14,386 nucleotides of DNA from JANMQK01 sp031370485 (GCA_031370485.1 JANMQK010000282.1:1-14386); one strand, 5' to 3'; positions 1 to 8,788 are shown, counted from the stretch's first letter. The notes: a model not told the origin generated them from the sequence alone. Numbers and translations are program-made.

Positions 1-3000
1 AGCCGAGGGGATCGAGCGCGCCGGGGGTGATGCTGCTGTGCCCGACGAGGTAGTAATAGGCCTGTCCGACGGGTCGGTTGCCGGGGTCGGGGGCCGAGGC
101 GACCGGGGATCCGACCGCGGGCTGCGGGATGTCGGACTGCAGGCAGGCGAGGGTGGTCAGATTGGGGTCGCCGTTGAACGAGGGGCCGGCGAGGACCCCG
201 CGGAACAGGTCGTAGCCGAAGACTGAAGTGACCTGGGGGCGGGCGATCAGGTTGACCGCGGCCGAGGTCGGGGTCGGCTGCGTCAGGGTGATGAGGATGT
301 CCGCGCCGTCGCCCGTGTAGACTTTGGCCTGGACGGTCTTTCCCGCCACGCTGAAGCACCCGGTCAGCAGGCTGAAGTCGGCGCTGCATCGGATGAACAG
401 CTTGTAGGTCGTGTCGGCCACGGGCGAGTCGATGAAGCTGTTGTTGGTGCTCCAGTCCTGCACGATCGCGCCGTCGCGCAGGAAGCGGAACTGCGCCACC
501 CCGCCCGAGCAGCCTCCCGACAGGACCGCTGTCGAGGCGTCGAGCACGATGCGCTCCCCTTTCTCGATCAGGCCATCCTGGTTGGCATCGAGGATGACGA
601 ACGCGGGGGCGGTCCCATGGTCGCCGATGTTCGGGTTGCAGGTAACCGGGCAGGAGCCGGAGAGGGGGGGGTGCGTGTCGGGGACCGGGGAGATCTGGGT
701 GACCACGGCGCCGGTGATCTTGATGTTGTCGATCCACCAGCCGTCGTCGTCGGGGAGATTGCTCCACTCGCCACCCAGCTCCTGGTAGGACGAGGCGGCG
801 TTGTTGAACTCCCAGGACTGGGCGATCCAGCGGATGCGCACCCTCTGGCCGAGGAAGTTCGAGAGGTCGAACTTCGTCTCCACCCAGGACGCGTTGCCGG
901 TGGTGCCCGATTGCCCGGGGCCGGGGCACTGCAGGGTCGAGGAGGTGTCGTACTGCCAGCCGCAGTTGGACCAGATCCCCTGCGGCCAGCACATGGTCTC
1001 GTGCACGCCGTGGGGCGCGGGGGAGGCGCTCCCGGTATCGGCCGGCGTGAAGACGCAGTAGGTGACGCCGCTGCCGAAATGGCTCCAGATCTCGGGCGTG
1101 TGGTCGTAGACGTTCTGGTAGGGGACCAGCTTGTCCCAGAAGCCCCAGTCGTCCACCGCGGGGTTGGGGTTGCGGTCGACCTGGATCTGCACGTCGCCGA
1201 AGTCGAAGGCCTCGGGCTTGGCGATGTTGAGCTCGTTGTTGCTGATCATGCTGGCGATGTGGAAGAAGCTGAGCTCCAGGTCGCCGGCGTCCGGGATGGC
1301 GGCCAGGTTGACCGGGTTGGTCATGAAGGCGGCGATCTGGCGGAAGCGGGTGGTGTCCCCCTTGCGGCTGGTGGGGTCGAGGTGGTGGCCCCAGTGCAGC
1401 GAGTTGGCGCCGCTGTAGGCGAGCGCGCCGTCCACGGGAGTGACGAAGTTGGTGGCGTTCGTGCACGCGCCCTGCGGGCAGTGGATGTGCCAGGCCATGT
1501 CGTTGTCCGGGTCGATGCGGCATTCGGGGTCGACCGGGGGCACATTGAACCCGCCGCAGCCAACGCCCGTGAGCACCCCCGTGCCCCCCTGGCTCGATCC
1601 GACCCACACGCCGATCGTGTCGTTGAAGACGCCGGGGGTCCCGAGCGGCTGGTTGGCGATGGAGATCCCGGGGTTCCCGTCCCTCTCGGTCTCGAAGTTC
1701 TCGAAGACGACCCCGTCATCCGCCGTCCCGGGGATGCCGTCGGGGCCGGGGACCTTCTGCTGCACGGTCCCGGCGGGGACGTCGAGATCGGCCGGGATGC
1801 GCACCGGCACCTGCGTGGCGGAGCCGAGCACTTCCGACGAGGTCAGGGTCAGGTTCAGCTCGAGGATCACGGGATCCGACCCGGAAAGGCTCTGCAGGGT
1901 CGGCTTGGTGACGAACTCGAAGAAGTCCCCGGTGTCGTCGGCGGTGCCGGCAAGCTTGTCGGGGCCGATCGACCCCAGGACGAGCGTTTCGCCGGCATGA
2001 AACACCGGCACATAGATCGAGGGCCGGCTGATGCAGGCGATGTTGGGGTCGATGGTGTTCAGGGTGAGGGTGACGTGGGTGAGGTCGAAGCTGCCGATGT
2101 TCTGCACGGTCAGGAAGACCCGCGCTGCCTCGCCGCTGTCCGGGAACCGGTCCGCGTCCCCGTAGGCGGGGTCGACCGCTCCGATGTCCCCGACATCGAT
2201 CTTGCGAACCACCAGGCGGGCCAGCGGCAGGACGCGGCAGTTGACCTGGAGCGAGTAGCTCAGGATGTCGTCCGGGACGCCGTTGTTGTCGCCGTCCCAG
2301 CTGCCCGCGGGGTCGCAGGCGTCGCCGAGCCCGTCGAGGTCGGTGTCCTGCTGCCGGAAGGTGCCGGGGACGATCGCGGGGTTGTAGATCGTCGGGCAGT
2401 CGTCGAGGTTGTCCGGGACGCCGTCGACGTCGGTGTCGTCGTTGTAGGCGGAACAGGAGCCCGAGTTCACGATGCCCATCTTCTTGCAGACCTGGCCGGG
2501 GAGGCAGCCGCTGTCCTGGGTGCAGATCGTCGTCGTAGTGCCGCTGCACACCCCGGTGGCGAGCGGCGCGATGACGGCGCCGACGCAGTCCTTGTCGCAG
2601 ACGTCGCCGATGCCGTCCCCGTCGGTGTCGCGCTGCGGGTTGCCCTGGGCCGCGCCGTTCGGCGTCCGCACGCAGTTGTCGACACGGTCCGCGACACCGT
2701 CGCCGTCGCGGTCTCCGGTCTGGCTGCATGTCTGGCCGTGCCCGCCGGTCCCCGGGATCTGCTGCGGGTTGTAGACGTCGGGGCAGTTGTCCATGGCATC
2801 GACGACGCCGTCCAGGTCGCCGTCGGTCAGCTCGCAGGCATCCCCCACGCCGTCGCCGTCCGTGTCGGCCTGGGAGGCGTTCGACACGGCGGGGCAGTTG
2901 TCGCAGATGTCGCCGACACCGTCGCCGTCCGCGTCCTGCTGCGCGGGGTTGTAGCGGGTGGGGCAGTTGTCGTTGCAGCCGGCGGTGGCGCCGCCGGTGC

Positions 3001-6000
3001 ACGGGGCGGCGAAGCCGCTGCCGGGCACGGAGTCGCCGTCGATGTTCTCGAAGCTTGCGCGGCCGGCCTGGCCGTCGGCGTTGCCGTCGCACAGCGTGTC
3101 GACGTAGTAGACCGTGATCGTCTGGTCGGTGGACGGGGTGACGAAGAGGGAGCCGGGGTTGTTGAACTGGGAGGTCACGGTGACGGTCCCCTTGAACAGC
3201 CCCGGCGAGCCCGCGACCTCGGCGAGCGGGAAGCTCTTCAGCGGCACGTTGACGCTCACGATGCCGGTCCCGATGCGCGTGCCGTCGCTCTCGGAGGCGG
3301 CCTGCACCAGGATCGTGCCGGCGCCAATGCGCTTCGGGTCGTTCACCGTGACCCCGATGGCTTCGTCGCACTCGTAGAGCATCGTGCGGTCGACGACCAG
3401 GGTGGCGCACTGCTGGCCGGCCGCCTGGCCGGGCTGGCCGAAGCGCTGGCAGGCCGGGGTGTGGGGCGGTGTGAACTGCCCCTCGTCCACCGGGTGCACC
3501 TCGTTCCACTCGAGCACCGGGTCGTCCACCCCGATGCCGTAGTCCCCCTGCAGCGAGTTGCTCTCGATGGAGAAGAACCCCACCCCCAGCATGAAGCGGT
3601 TGCCGGCCGGGCCGGGGTTGAACAGCTGCGCCAGCTCGAACGCCCCGGGACCGGTCTCGAAGATGGTGACGCCGTCCTCGTAGTTCACCAGCGACAGGTC
3701 GAAGTTGCGGGTCGGCCCCGCGGTGCGCCGGTCGACCGGGTGGCCGTCGCCGGCCAGGGGCAGCGTCGCGGTGGGCAGCGGGTACGGGAGCAGGTCGGGG
3801 GGCGCCGTCGGGATGGGGCTCGAGCTGTTGACGTTGGTGTTCGAGGTGAAGCCGGTGAAGCCCGTCTCGTCCCCCGTGACCGTGCCGGAGCCCGCGATGG
3901 AGTTGTTGGGGTCGATGCGCGGGCCGAAGGTGCGCTGCTTGACTTCACCCCGGCCGGTCGGGTCGACGCCGTAGTTGTAGGTGTACAGCCGCGCCAGCAC
4001 GTAGTACGCCCCGCCGAAGCGCGGCGAGAACGGCTGGCAGAGCAGGCAGTTCCTGTCGTCGCTGTCGATGTCGGAGTCGAGGTTGACGAAGCCCCCCGCG
4101 AAGCCGTCGGGGGTCTGGTGGTTGAGGTTCATCCCGAGACGCTGGAACTCGACCGTGTACGGGAAGCCCCGCGTGTCGGGGTTCTGGTGCACCTTGGCGA
4201 CGATGGAGGACTGCAGCACGTCGAGCAGCGCCTCGGCCTGGGGCGGTGTCGCGCCATTCTGCGGGACAAGGTAGTCGTCGCAGCGGGTGGAGGAGGCGTC
4301 CGGCGTGAACAGGTCGCCGTCCCCCGTGTGCCAGATCCCCGCCCCGTCGTTCTGGAACAGGGCCAGGGAGTTGCCGTCGGGGATGGCCGTCTGGAAGCCG
4401 CACTGGCCCAGGTACTGCCACTCCCAGACCGGCATGACACCGATGGTCCCGGCGTCGCTGGCGGCGTGGCGGAAGGCGGTGAAGCCGCCGTCGTTCAGGT
4501 CGAACGACCAGGGGACCCGGTCCTTTTCGACACAGAGCCCGTCGGGGAAGCAGCCGTTGTCCGCCACGCACACCTTGCCGTCGTTGGTGCCGCCGACGCA
4601 CACCTTGCACAGCGCCGGGCAGTCGAGCTTGTTGTTAGGGATGATGTCCTCGCCGGCGTCGAGGACCCCGTTCCTGTTCAGGTCCTCACCCACGAAGTTG
4701 CGGATCACCCCGCCGTCCGAGAAGAACAGCGACGAGAAGGTGATGTCCTCGTCGGGGATCCCGAGGCGGGTGCGCGGGTCGACCAGGCTCGCCCGGTCCA
4801 CCTGGCCGTTCCGGTTCAGGTCGCGCACCTCGCGCCCGCCGGCCGGGAAGTCGGTCGAGTGGTGGAACACCTCGCGGTCCGAGCCCAGCGCGTGGGTGAA
4901 GGAGAAGCTCTGCCGCCCGATCACCTTGCTCCGGCTGGTCGAGTCGAGGGTGAGCGTCAGGGTCACCTTGCGGTTGGCCACCGACAGCGCGTTGACCGCC
5001 GTCCCGTCCACGTGGATCGAGAAGCCGATGCCGGTCTGCTGCCCGGGCGGCAGGCGCCCGAGCCCCTTGGGCGAGTCGAGCACCTTGATCGCCGCCGCCC
5101 CCGGCCCCGACGGGGTGAGGGTGGCCGTCACGGCGGTGTAGTCGTCCCCGGGGCTGGAGTTGATGAGGGCGATGGTGTAGGTCAGGTTCTCGTTGCCGTC
5201 GGGGTACTGGTCGCGGTCGCACCCGCCGCTGAACACCGAGGTCCCGTTCGGCTCGTTGGGCACCTCCAGGATGCCGGTGTAGAGCGCGGGGTCGCAGCGC
5301 ACCGTGGCCCGCGCCTGCACCGGCACCGCGGGGTTCTGGTAGTCGGCCACGATGAACAGCCCCGTGTCGGCCTCCAGCAGGCCGTTGTTGGCGATGGCCG
5401 CGGGAGATGCCAGCCGCACCGGCACCGGCACCGAGAAGAACCCGCTACTGGCCGACCCGTCGAAACCGAAGCTGCGCTCCGAGTCGTACACCGTCCCCGA
5501 CGCGTCCTGCACCGACAGCGTCACCTGGCCGCCGATCGTCGCGAGTGAGGCCCCGGGGTCGAAGATCTGCAGCACCACGTCGTCCGAGCAGCCGTAGGTC
5601 GACTTGTTGAAGCGCGCCTGGCTCGTCGGGAGCGCGTGCGCGGCGCTCGCCCAGGTCTGCGTCCCGGTCCCCAGGACCGGCCCGGCGACGACCAGCGCGT
5701 ACGGCTGCCCTCCGGCGTCGAGCAAGCCGTCGCCGTCGGTGTCCTCGCCCGTGTCGAGCCGGAAGTTGCCGTTCGTGTCTTCGTTGGGGCCGTCGATGCG
5801 GCTGATCATCCCCGGCACCGCCCCCCCGGCGCCCCGCTTCACCCGCACCTTCCAGGTCCCGGTGTACAGCATCGAGTCGGCGGCCGAGCGGTCGCCGTTC
5901 GGGTCGGCCGTCAGGTGCACCGCCTCGACCGGGTTGCGCCGGTCGGAGGGGTCGGGCGCCGTGGTGGACCGCCCCAGCGACCACTGCCCGAGCCGCGGCC

Positions 6001-8788
6001 CCTGCCCGAGGATGTACACGTTGCCGTCGTACACCACGTTGTCCGCCGTGGTGTTGATGTTGTTGTCCGGACCCGGGGACTCCACCTCCAGGTCCAGGTC
6101 GTTGATCAGCACCCCCCCGCTGTTCGCCGCATCCGGCGGGTCCGGCCACGCCAGCGCCACCCGCACCGACCCCACCGCCACCGCCCGCCCGCCCCCCCCG
6201 AGCGTCACCGTGCTGGCCGAGTCCACCGTGAAGGTCCGGGTCACCAGGGTCCGGGTGGTGTTGTTGATCGTCGGCTCGACCGTGCCGATGTCGTCATAGA
6301 CCAGGAGCCCCTGCGCCGGGTACTCCAGCGTGTCGGGCGCCCCGATGGCAATCGCCGGCGACCAGTTGGGGATCGGCAGCACCGTGCTCAGCTGCACCCG
6401 CCCGTACCCCTGCTCGCTGTTGCCGATCACCCCGGTCGTCGGCAGGTTCACCGAGCGCGACTGCCCCACCTGCTTGTCGGCGGTCGTCGGGAAGTCGGTG
6501 ATCCCCGACTCCTCCAGGAAGTTCGCCCCCGCCACCAGCGCCGCCTTTACCAGCGCCCCCGAGACGTTGCCCATCCGGTTGGCCGCGACCCGGCTGCCGG
6601 TCGGGTAGAACCCCTGCGCGAAGTAGTCCCTGACGATCGCCCCCGCCCCGGTCGCGTAGGCCGAGGCGTAGGAGGTCCCCGAGTTCTGCTCGTCGAGCAC
6701 CGCCTCCACCGGCGCCAGGTTGTCATTGTCGCGGCTGCGGAACACCGCGACACTCCCCACCCCCGGCGCCCCGAAGATCCCGTTGAAATCCTCCCCCACC
6801 GACATCACGATCGGCGCTGTCCGCAAGGACGCCGCGGTCGCCGGCCCGCGCGACGACCACGCCGTCGGCACCTCCTCCTCGTTGAACGTCCCGGTGAACG
6901 ACTGCTGGTCCACAGGCCTCCCGCCCACCGTCAGGATCTGCTTCGCCGTCTTGATGAACGTCCCGGCGAAGGTCTGCATGTCCTCGCGGTGCGCCCCCAC
7001 CGTCACCGAGTTCTTCGCCGTCGCCGGGGGCGCTATCTGGATCGGCTGCGGGAAGTTCGGGTTGTTGTCGAGCGCGGTGCCATCGAACAGGTCCGGGTAG
7101 AACCGCCGTCCCTGTGTTGCCGGGCTCGACCCCTGGTTCCCCACCGGCGAGAACACCATGTAGTCGCGGTTGTTCACCAGGAAGGTGTCGATCTGGTTCG
7201 CCTCGACCGTGTAGGTCCCGTTCTGGGCGTTGTTCAGGATGTTGTCGAAGTTCGGCACCCCGAACGGCAGCACTTGAAGGTGCGCGTTCGTGCTGCCGTC
7301 GCGGCCGTCCTTGAGCCGCGTCGCGATGTTGCCCGGCGTGAGGCTGCCGCCGTCCTCAACCAGTTCGTTGATCAGGCAGCGGTTGGCGGCCGCGCAGTCC
7401 TGCATGATGATCCGCGCCCCGCGCGCCACCCCGTCCATGCTGATGCCGCTGATGGTCGGGTTGCCGACGCCTATCGTCTTGGTCGCGAAGGCCCCCACCG
7501 CGGTCGGCCAGCCGGCGATCGCCCCCGCCACGATGTTGCCGTGCGTGCTGCTGCCGGAGAGCACCCCGTCACAGCTGCTGCCGCTGTCGGCGACCGACTG
7601 GATGGCGTGCACCTTGCGGTGGCTCGGGCCGATGGGGGCGAGGGCCGTCTCGACCTGGGTGGCGGTCTGCGAGAACTGCGCCGAATCGATGCTGATGCCG
7701 TTGTCGGTGACCGTCACGACTTGAGGAGGCACCTGGGCGGTGCCGTTGTTGACCCGGGTGCCGGTGGGCTGCCCCACCGCGTTGAGACCCCCGCCGTCCA
7801 CCCCGATGTCCTGGTACGGCCGCGCGCCCTGCGTGTCCTGGACGCTGCCGGTCATCAGCAGAGACGGCGCCTCGGCGTTGGAGAGCATGAACTCCGGGAC
7901 CTCCTGAATGACCGCCACCTCCTCCGCCATGGCCAGCGCCGTCACCTGCGCAGGGGTCACGCTGACCCGCAGCACCGTGCCGTCCCCGGCGTAGTCCTCC
8001 ACCCCCGCCGCACCCGCCACCTGTTCCACAGCATTGCGCAGTCCCTTGAGCTCCGCCGCGTCCGCTCCCGGCCATGCCGCCACCATCACGTCCAGGGAAC
8101 TGCTGCGCGCACGAGACGCCTGGATGAGCGGTATCCGGCCCAGCAACGGGTCGATCTTCAGCGCCGGGTGGTACGGCATCATCCCCTCGACGAACGGCAG
8201 CGCCGCCAGCCGCATGAGCCCCGCGTCCCCCTCCGCCCGCACCACGAACGCCCGCTCCGGAAGCAGTGCGATCACCCGCCCCGTCTCCCGCAGCGCCGCC
8301 TCCACCGACGAAATCCCCTGCGCCTGAAGCGCCGATGCCAAAACCTGCACCACGTTCACCCCGGGCGCCACTTCGCCGCGCCCCGCCCGGGCGTGCGTCC
8401 CCTTCAGAAGAAGCCCTTGAGGCACCCCCTCCAGACCCCGTCCATGGCGCAGGTCCACGAACCCCAGCGGTGTCGACACCAGGCCGCCCCGCCTCTCCAG
8501 CGGCGGCTCCGCCTTGAGGAACGAGTCCCCCAGCGGCGACAGCCCCAGAGGGCGCGGCTGAGCGTGCACCTGACGGTTGCGGGTCCAGAAAAAGTAGGAG
8601 CTGTTCGGGCCGAAGAACGGATTGTCCGACCCGGGAAGCGGATCCGGCTGCAGCAGCGTCGACTCCGCGCCTCGAGGCGTCCCCTTGCGGTCGGCGTGGC
8701 TCGGCGACAACCCCAGGACCCATAACAGGCCCAGGAGAAACGCCGTGGAGAGAGCTGTACCGGCGGCGACGGAGGCTCTTGATTTCAC
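1..8788 (-). CDS. Giant secreted KP43-like S8 (subtilisin) serine peptidase, multidomain, 3' end outside the window
   Basis: An extracellular endopeptidase is predicted from 2,929 codons read without a stop. The GTG start at 8788 is chosen because it gives a textbook signal peptide (basic residues 2-4, hydrophobic core 12-27, Ser-His-Ala cleavage site near 32). The Shine-Dalgarno is weak. Modules in order: a duplicated propeptide-like region (about 145-302); an S8 domain with Asp362, His416, oxyanion Asn551 and Ser706 in GTSYAS, preceded by an SSRGP motif; a beta-barrel like that of KP43 proteases (about 805-1036, NDLDL motif near 896) containing a calcium-loop insert (about 1001-1021); a long region of unrecognised folds; thrombospondin type-3 repeats (1938-2174); a jelly-roll-like domain (about 2362-2692); an Ig-like segment; and a final module with YYYLVG near the window edge. 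His416 is followed by Gly-Asn rather than the usual Gly-Thr. Third-base usage changes along the gene. Substrate is unknown. The peptidase assignment is firm; the tail modules are less certain. Confidence 0.93.
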   Translation of the reverse strand, partial: MKSRASVAAGTALSTAFLLGLLWVLGLSPSHADRKGTPRGAESTLLQPDPLPGSDNPFFGPNSSYFFWTRNRQVHAQPRPLGLSPLGDSFLKAEPPLERRGGLVSTPLGFVDLRHGRGLEGVPQGLLLKGTHARAGRGEVAPGVNVVQVLASALQAQGISSVEAALRETGRVIALLPERAFVVRAEGDAGLMRLAALPFVEGMMPYHPALKIDPLLGRIPLIQASRARSSSLDVMVAAWPGADAAELKGLRNAVEQVAGAAGVEDYAGDGTVLRVSVTPAQVTALAMAEEVAVIQEVPEFMLSNAEAPSLLMTGSVQDTQGARPYQDIGVDGGGLNAVGQPTGTRVNNGTAQVPPQVVTVTDNGISIDSAQFSQTATQVETALAPIGPSHRKVHAIQSVADSGSSCDGVLSGSSTHGNIVAGAIAGWPTAVGAFATKTIGVGNPTISGISMDGVARGARIIMQDCAAANRCLINELVEDGGSLTPGNIATRLKDGRDGSTNAHLQVLPFGVPNFDNILNNAQNGTYTVEANQIDTFLVNNRDYMVFSPVGNQGSSPATQGRRFYPDLFDGTALDNNPNFPQPIQIAPPATAKNSVTVGAHREDMQTFAGTFIKTAKQILTVGGRPVDQQSFTGTFNEEEVPTAWSSRGPATAASLRTAPIVMSVGEDFNGIFGAPGVGSVAVFRSRDNDNLAPVEAVLDEQNSGTSYASAYATGAGAIVRDYFAQGFYPTGSRVAANRMGNVSGALVKAALVAGANFLEESGITDFPTTADKQVGQSRSVNLPTTGVIGNSEQGYGRVQLSTVLPIPNWSPAIAIGAPDTLEYPAQGLLVYDDIGTVEPTINNTTRTLVTRTFTVDSASTVTLGGGGRAVAVGSVRVALAWPDPPDAANSGGVLINDLDLEVESPGPDNNINTTADNVVYDGNVYILGQGPRLGQWSLGRSTTAPDPSDRRNPVEAVHLTADPNGDRSAADSMLYTGTWKVRVKRGAGGAVPGMISRIDGPNEDTNGNFRLDTGEDTDGDGLLDAGGQPYALVVAGPVLGTGTQTWASAAHALPTSQARFNKSTYGCSDDVVLQIFDPGASLATIGGQVTLSVQDASGTVYDSERSFGFDGSASSGFFSVPVPVRLASPAAIANNGLLEADTGLFIVADYQNPAVPVQARATVRCDPALYTGILEVPNEPNGTSVFSGGCDRDQYPDGNENLTYTIALINSSPGDDYTAVTATLTPSGPGAAAIKVLDSPKGLGRLPPGQQTGIGFSIHVDGTAVNALSVANRKVTLTLTLDSTSRSKVIGRQSFSFTHALGSDREVFHHSTDFPAGGREVRDLNRNGQVDRASLVDPRTRLGIPDEDITFSSLFFSDGGVIRNFVGEDLNRNGVLDAGEDIIPNNKLDCPALCKVCVGGTNDGKVCVADNGCFPDGLCVEKDRVPWSFDLNDGGFTAFRHAASDAGTIGVMPVWEWQYLGQCGFQTAIPDGNSLALFQNDGAGIWHTGDGDLFTPDASSTRCDDYLVPQNGATPPQAEALLDVLQSSIVAKVHQNPDTRGFPYTVEFQRLGMNLNHQTPDGFAGGFVNLDSDIDSDDRNCLLCQPFSPRFGGAYYVLARLYTYNYGVDPTGRGEVKQRTFGPRIDPNNSIAGSGTVTGDETGFTGFTSNTNVNSSSPIPTAPPDLLPYPLPTATLPLAGDGHPVDRRTAGPTRNFDLSLVNYEDGVTIFETGPGAFELAQLFNPGPAGNRFMLGVGFFSIESNSLQGDYGIGVDDPVLEWNEVHPVDEGQFTPPHTPACQRFGQPGQAAGQQCATLVVDRTMLYECDEAIGVTVNDPKRIGAGTILVQAASESDGTRIGTGIVSVNVPLKSFPLAEVAGSPGLFKGTVTVTSQFNNPGSLFVTPSTDQTITVYYVDTLCDGNADGQAGRASFENIDGDSVPGSGFAAPCTGGATAGCNDNCPTRYNPAQQDADGDGVGDICDNCPAVSNASQADTDGDGVGDACELTDGDLDGVVDAMDNCPDVYNPQQIPGTGGHGQTCSQTGDRDGDGVADRVDNCVRTPNGAAQGNPQRDTDGDGIGDVCDKDCVGAVIAPLATGVCSGTTTTICTQDSGCLPGQVCKKMGIVNSGSCSAYNDDTDVDGVPDNLDDCPTIYNPAIVPGTFRQQDTDLDGLGDACDPAGSWDGDNNGVPDDILSYSLQVNCRVLPLARLVVRKIDVGDIGAVDPAYGDADRFPDSGEAARVFLTVQNIGSFDLTHVTLTLNTIDPNIACISRPSIYVPVFHAGETLVLGSIGPDKLAGTADDTGDFFEFVTKPTLQSLSGSDPVILELNLTLTSSEVLGSATQVPVRIPADLDVPAGTVQQKVPGPDGIPGTADDGVVFENFETERDGNPGISIANQPLGTPGVFNDTIGVWVGSSQGGTGVLTGVGCGGFNVPPVDPECRIDPDNDMAWHIHCPQGACTNATNFVTPVDGALAYSGANSLHWGHHLDPTSRKGDTTRFRQIAAFMTNPVNLAAIPDAGDLELSFFHIASMISNNELNIAKPEAFDFGDVQIQVDRNPNPAVDDWGFWDKLVPYQNVYDHTPEIWSHFGSGVTYCVFTPADTGSASPAPHGVHETMCWPQGIWSNCGWQYDTSSTLQCPGPGQSGTTGNASWVETKFDLSNFLGQRVRIRWIAQSWEFNNAASSYQELGGEWSNLPDDDGWWIDNIKITGAVVTQISPVPDTHPPLSGSCPVTCNPNIGDHGTAPAFVILDANQDGLIEKGERIVLDASTAVLSGGCSGGVAQFRFLRDGAIVQDWSTNNSFIDSPVADTTYKLFIRCSADFSLLTGCFSVAGKTVQAKVYTGDGADILITLTQPTPTSAAVNLIARPQVTSVFGYDLFRGVLAGPSFNGDPNLTTLACLQSDIPQPAVGSPVASAPDPGNRPVGQAYYYLVGHSSITPGALDPLG
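715..1706 (-). other. Jelly-roll-like (MAM / immune inhibitor A-like) domain, about residues 2362-2692
   Basis: The segment opens with VFENFE, contains a Gly-Ala-Asn-Ser-Leu-His-Trp stretch and an aromatic strand (LELSFFHIAS), and closes with GWWIDNIKITG. That order (an opening F-E strand, a Ser-Leu-x-Trp strand, a closing W-x-I-D-x-I-x-I strand) is common in beta-sandwich domains attached to secreted bacterial peptidases such as immune inhibitor A. Such domains usually bind carbohydrate or protein surfaces. Assigned by pattern only; the limits are approximate. Confidence 0.5.
2267..2977 (-). repeat. Thrombospondin type-3 calcium-binding repeat array (residues 1938-2174)
   Basis: This part of the giant peptidase holds about five thrombospondin type-3-like units. 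Each has an acidic loop of the DTDGDGVGDACD kind, usually followed by a Cys-Pro segment such as DNCPDVYNPQQ. The acidic loops bind calcium in known members and stiffen the stalk between domains of secreted and surface proteins. Two acidic loops are degenerate (DTDVDGVPD and DTDLDGLGD), and the array ends in a loop without cysteine (DGDNNGVPDD). A four-cysteine micro-module interrupts the array between the fourth and fifth units. The repeats are at protein level; DNA identity between units is only partial. Confidence 0.88.
2486..2548 (-). repeat. Four-cysteine micro-module, copy 2 (residues 2081-2101)
   Basis: Cys2081, 2089, 2095 and 2101 form a C-x7-C-x5-C-x5-C pattern with an internal D-x-G-C-x-P signature. 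It is inserted in the thrombospondin type-3 array and matches a second copy near residue 1400. In an exported protein the four cysteines could form two disulfides. No named domain is assigned. Confidence 0.55.
4532..4600 (-). repeat. Four-cysteine micro-module, copy 1 (residues 1397-1419)
   Basis: Cys1397, 1407, 1413 and 1419 form a C-x9-C-x5-C-x5-C pattern with the same D-x-G-C-x-P signature and a following lysine as the copy near residue 2090. A further pair of cysteines lies just N-terminal, in CPALCKVC. It directly follows a calcium-loop-like segment (DLNRNGVLDAGED). Confidence 0.55.
6599..7726 (-). other. Peptidase S8 catalytic domain (about residues 355-730)
   Basis: This stretch of the giant protein carries the complete subtilase catalytic set in the canonical order. 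Asp362 lies in VTVTDNGI (usual form DTG), His416 in THGNIVAG (usual form HGTHVAG), Asn551 in PVGNQG (oxyanion hole), and Ser706 in SGTSYASA (usual form GTSMAS). All four residues are present, so the enzyme is probably active. The SGTSYASA helix is followed by a Gly/Ala-rich segment and an Arg-Asp-Tyr-Phe end, as in KP43-type proteases. That group also carries a beta-barrel after the catalytic domain, as seen here. Domain limits are estimates. Confidence 0.9.
7883..8356 (-). other. Duplicated propeptide-like region (about residues 145-302)
   Basis: Two successive segments of about 70 residues (roughly 145-211 and 232-302) share a layout: a V-x-V strand, an Ala-rich helix, a short strand ending in V-x-R/V-x-V, a second helix rich in Leu/Ala, and a strand ending in Pro. 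FVVRAEGDAGLMRLAALPFV in the first matches TVLRVSVTPAQVTALAMAEE in the second. The place between signal peptide and catalytic domain, and the alternating strand/helix pattern, resemble inhibitor-I9-like subtilase propeptides, which act as chaperones and inhibitors before cleavage. The duplication is seen by eye; the I9 relation is inference. Confidence 0.5.

Noticed and set aside
2267..2977. Possible DNA tandem repeat or CRISPR-like array because of recurring GTCGCCGTC-type words
   Set aside because: The words encode Asp-Gly-Asp loops of thrombospondin type-3 repeats in frame. Unit lengths vary and there are no spacers.
227..8725. Very long open frames on the + strand (617-5548 and 5636-8725) opposite the peptidase gene
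   Set aside because: They are in codon register with the minus-strand gene, so they stay open only because TTA, CTA and TCA codons are very rare in it (the stops near 226 and 5548 are TCA codons of the sense gene). The translations are Val/Gly/Arg/His/Asp-rich without motifs.
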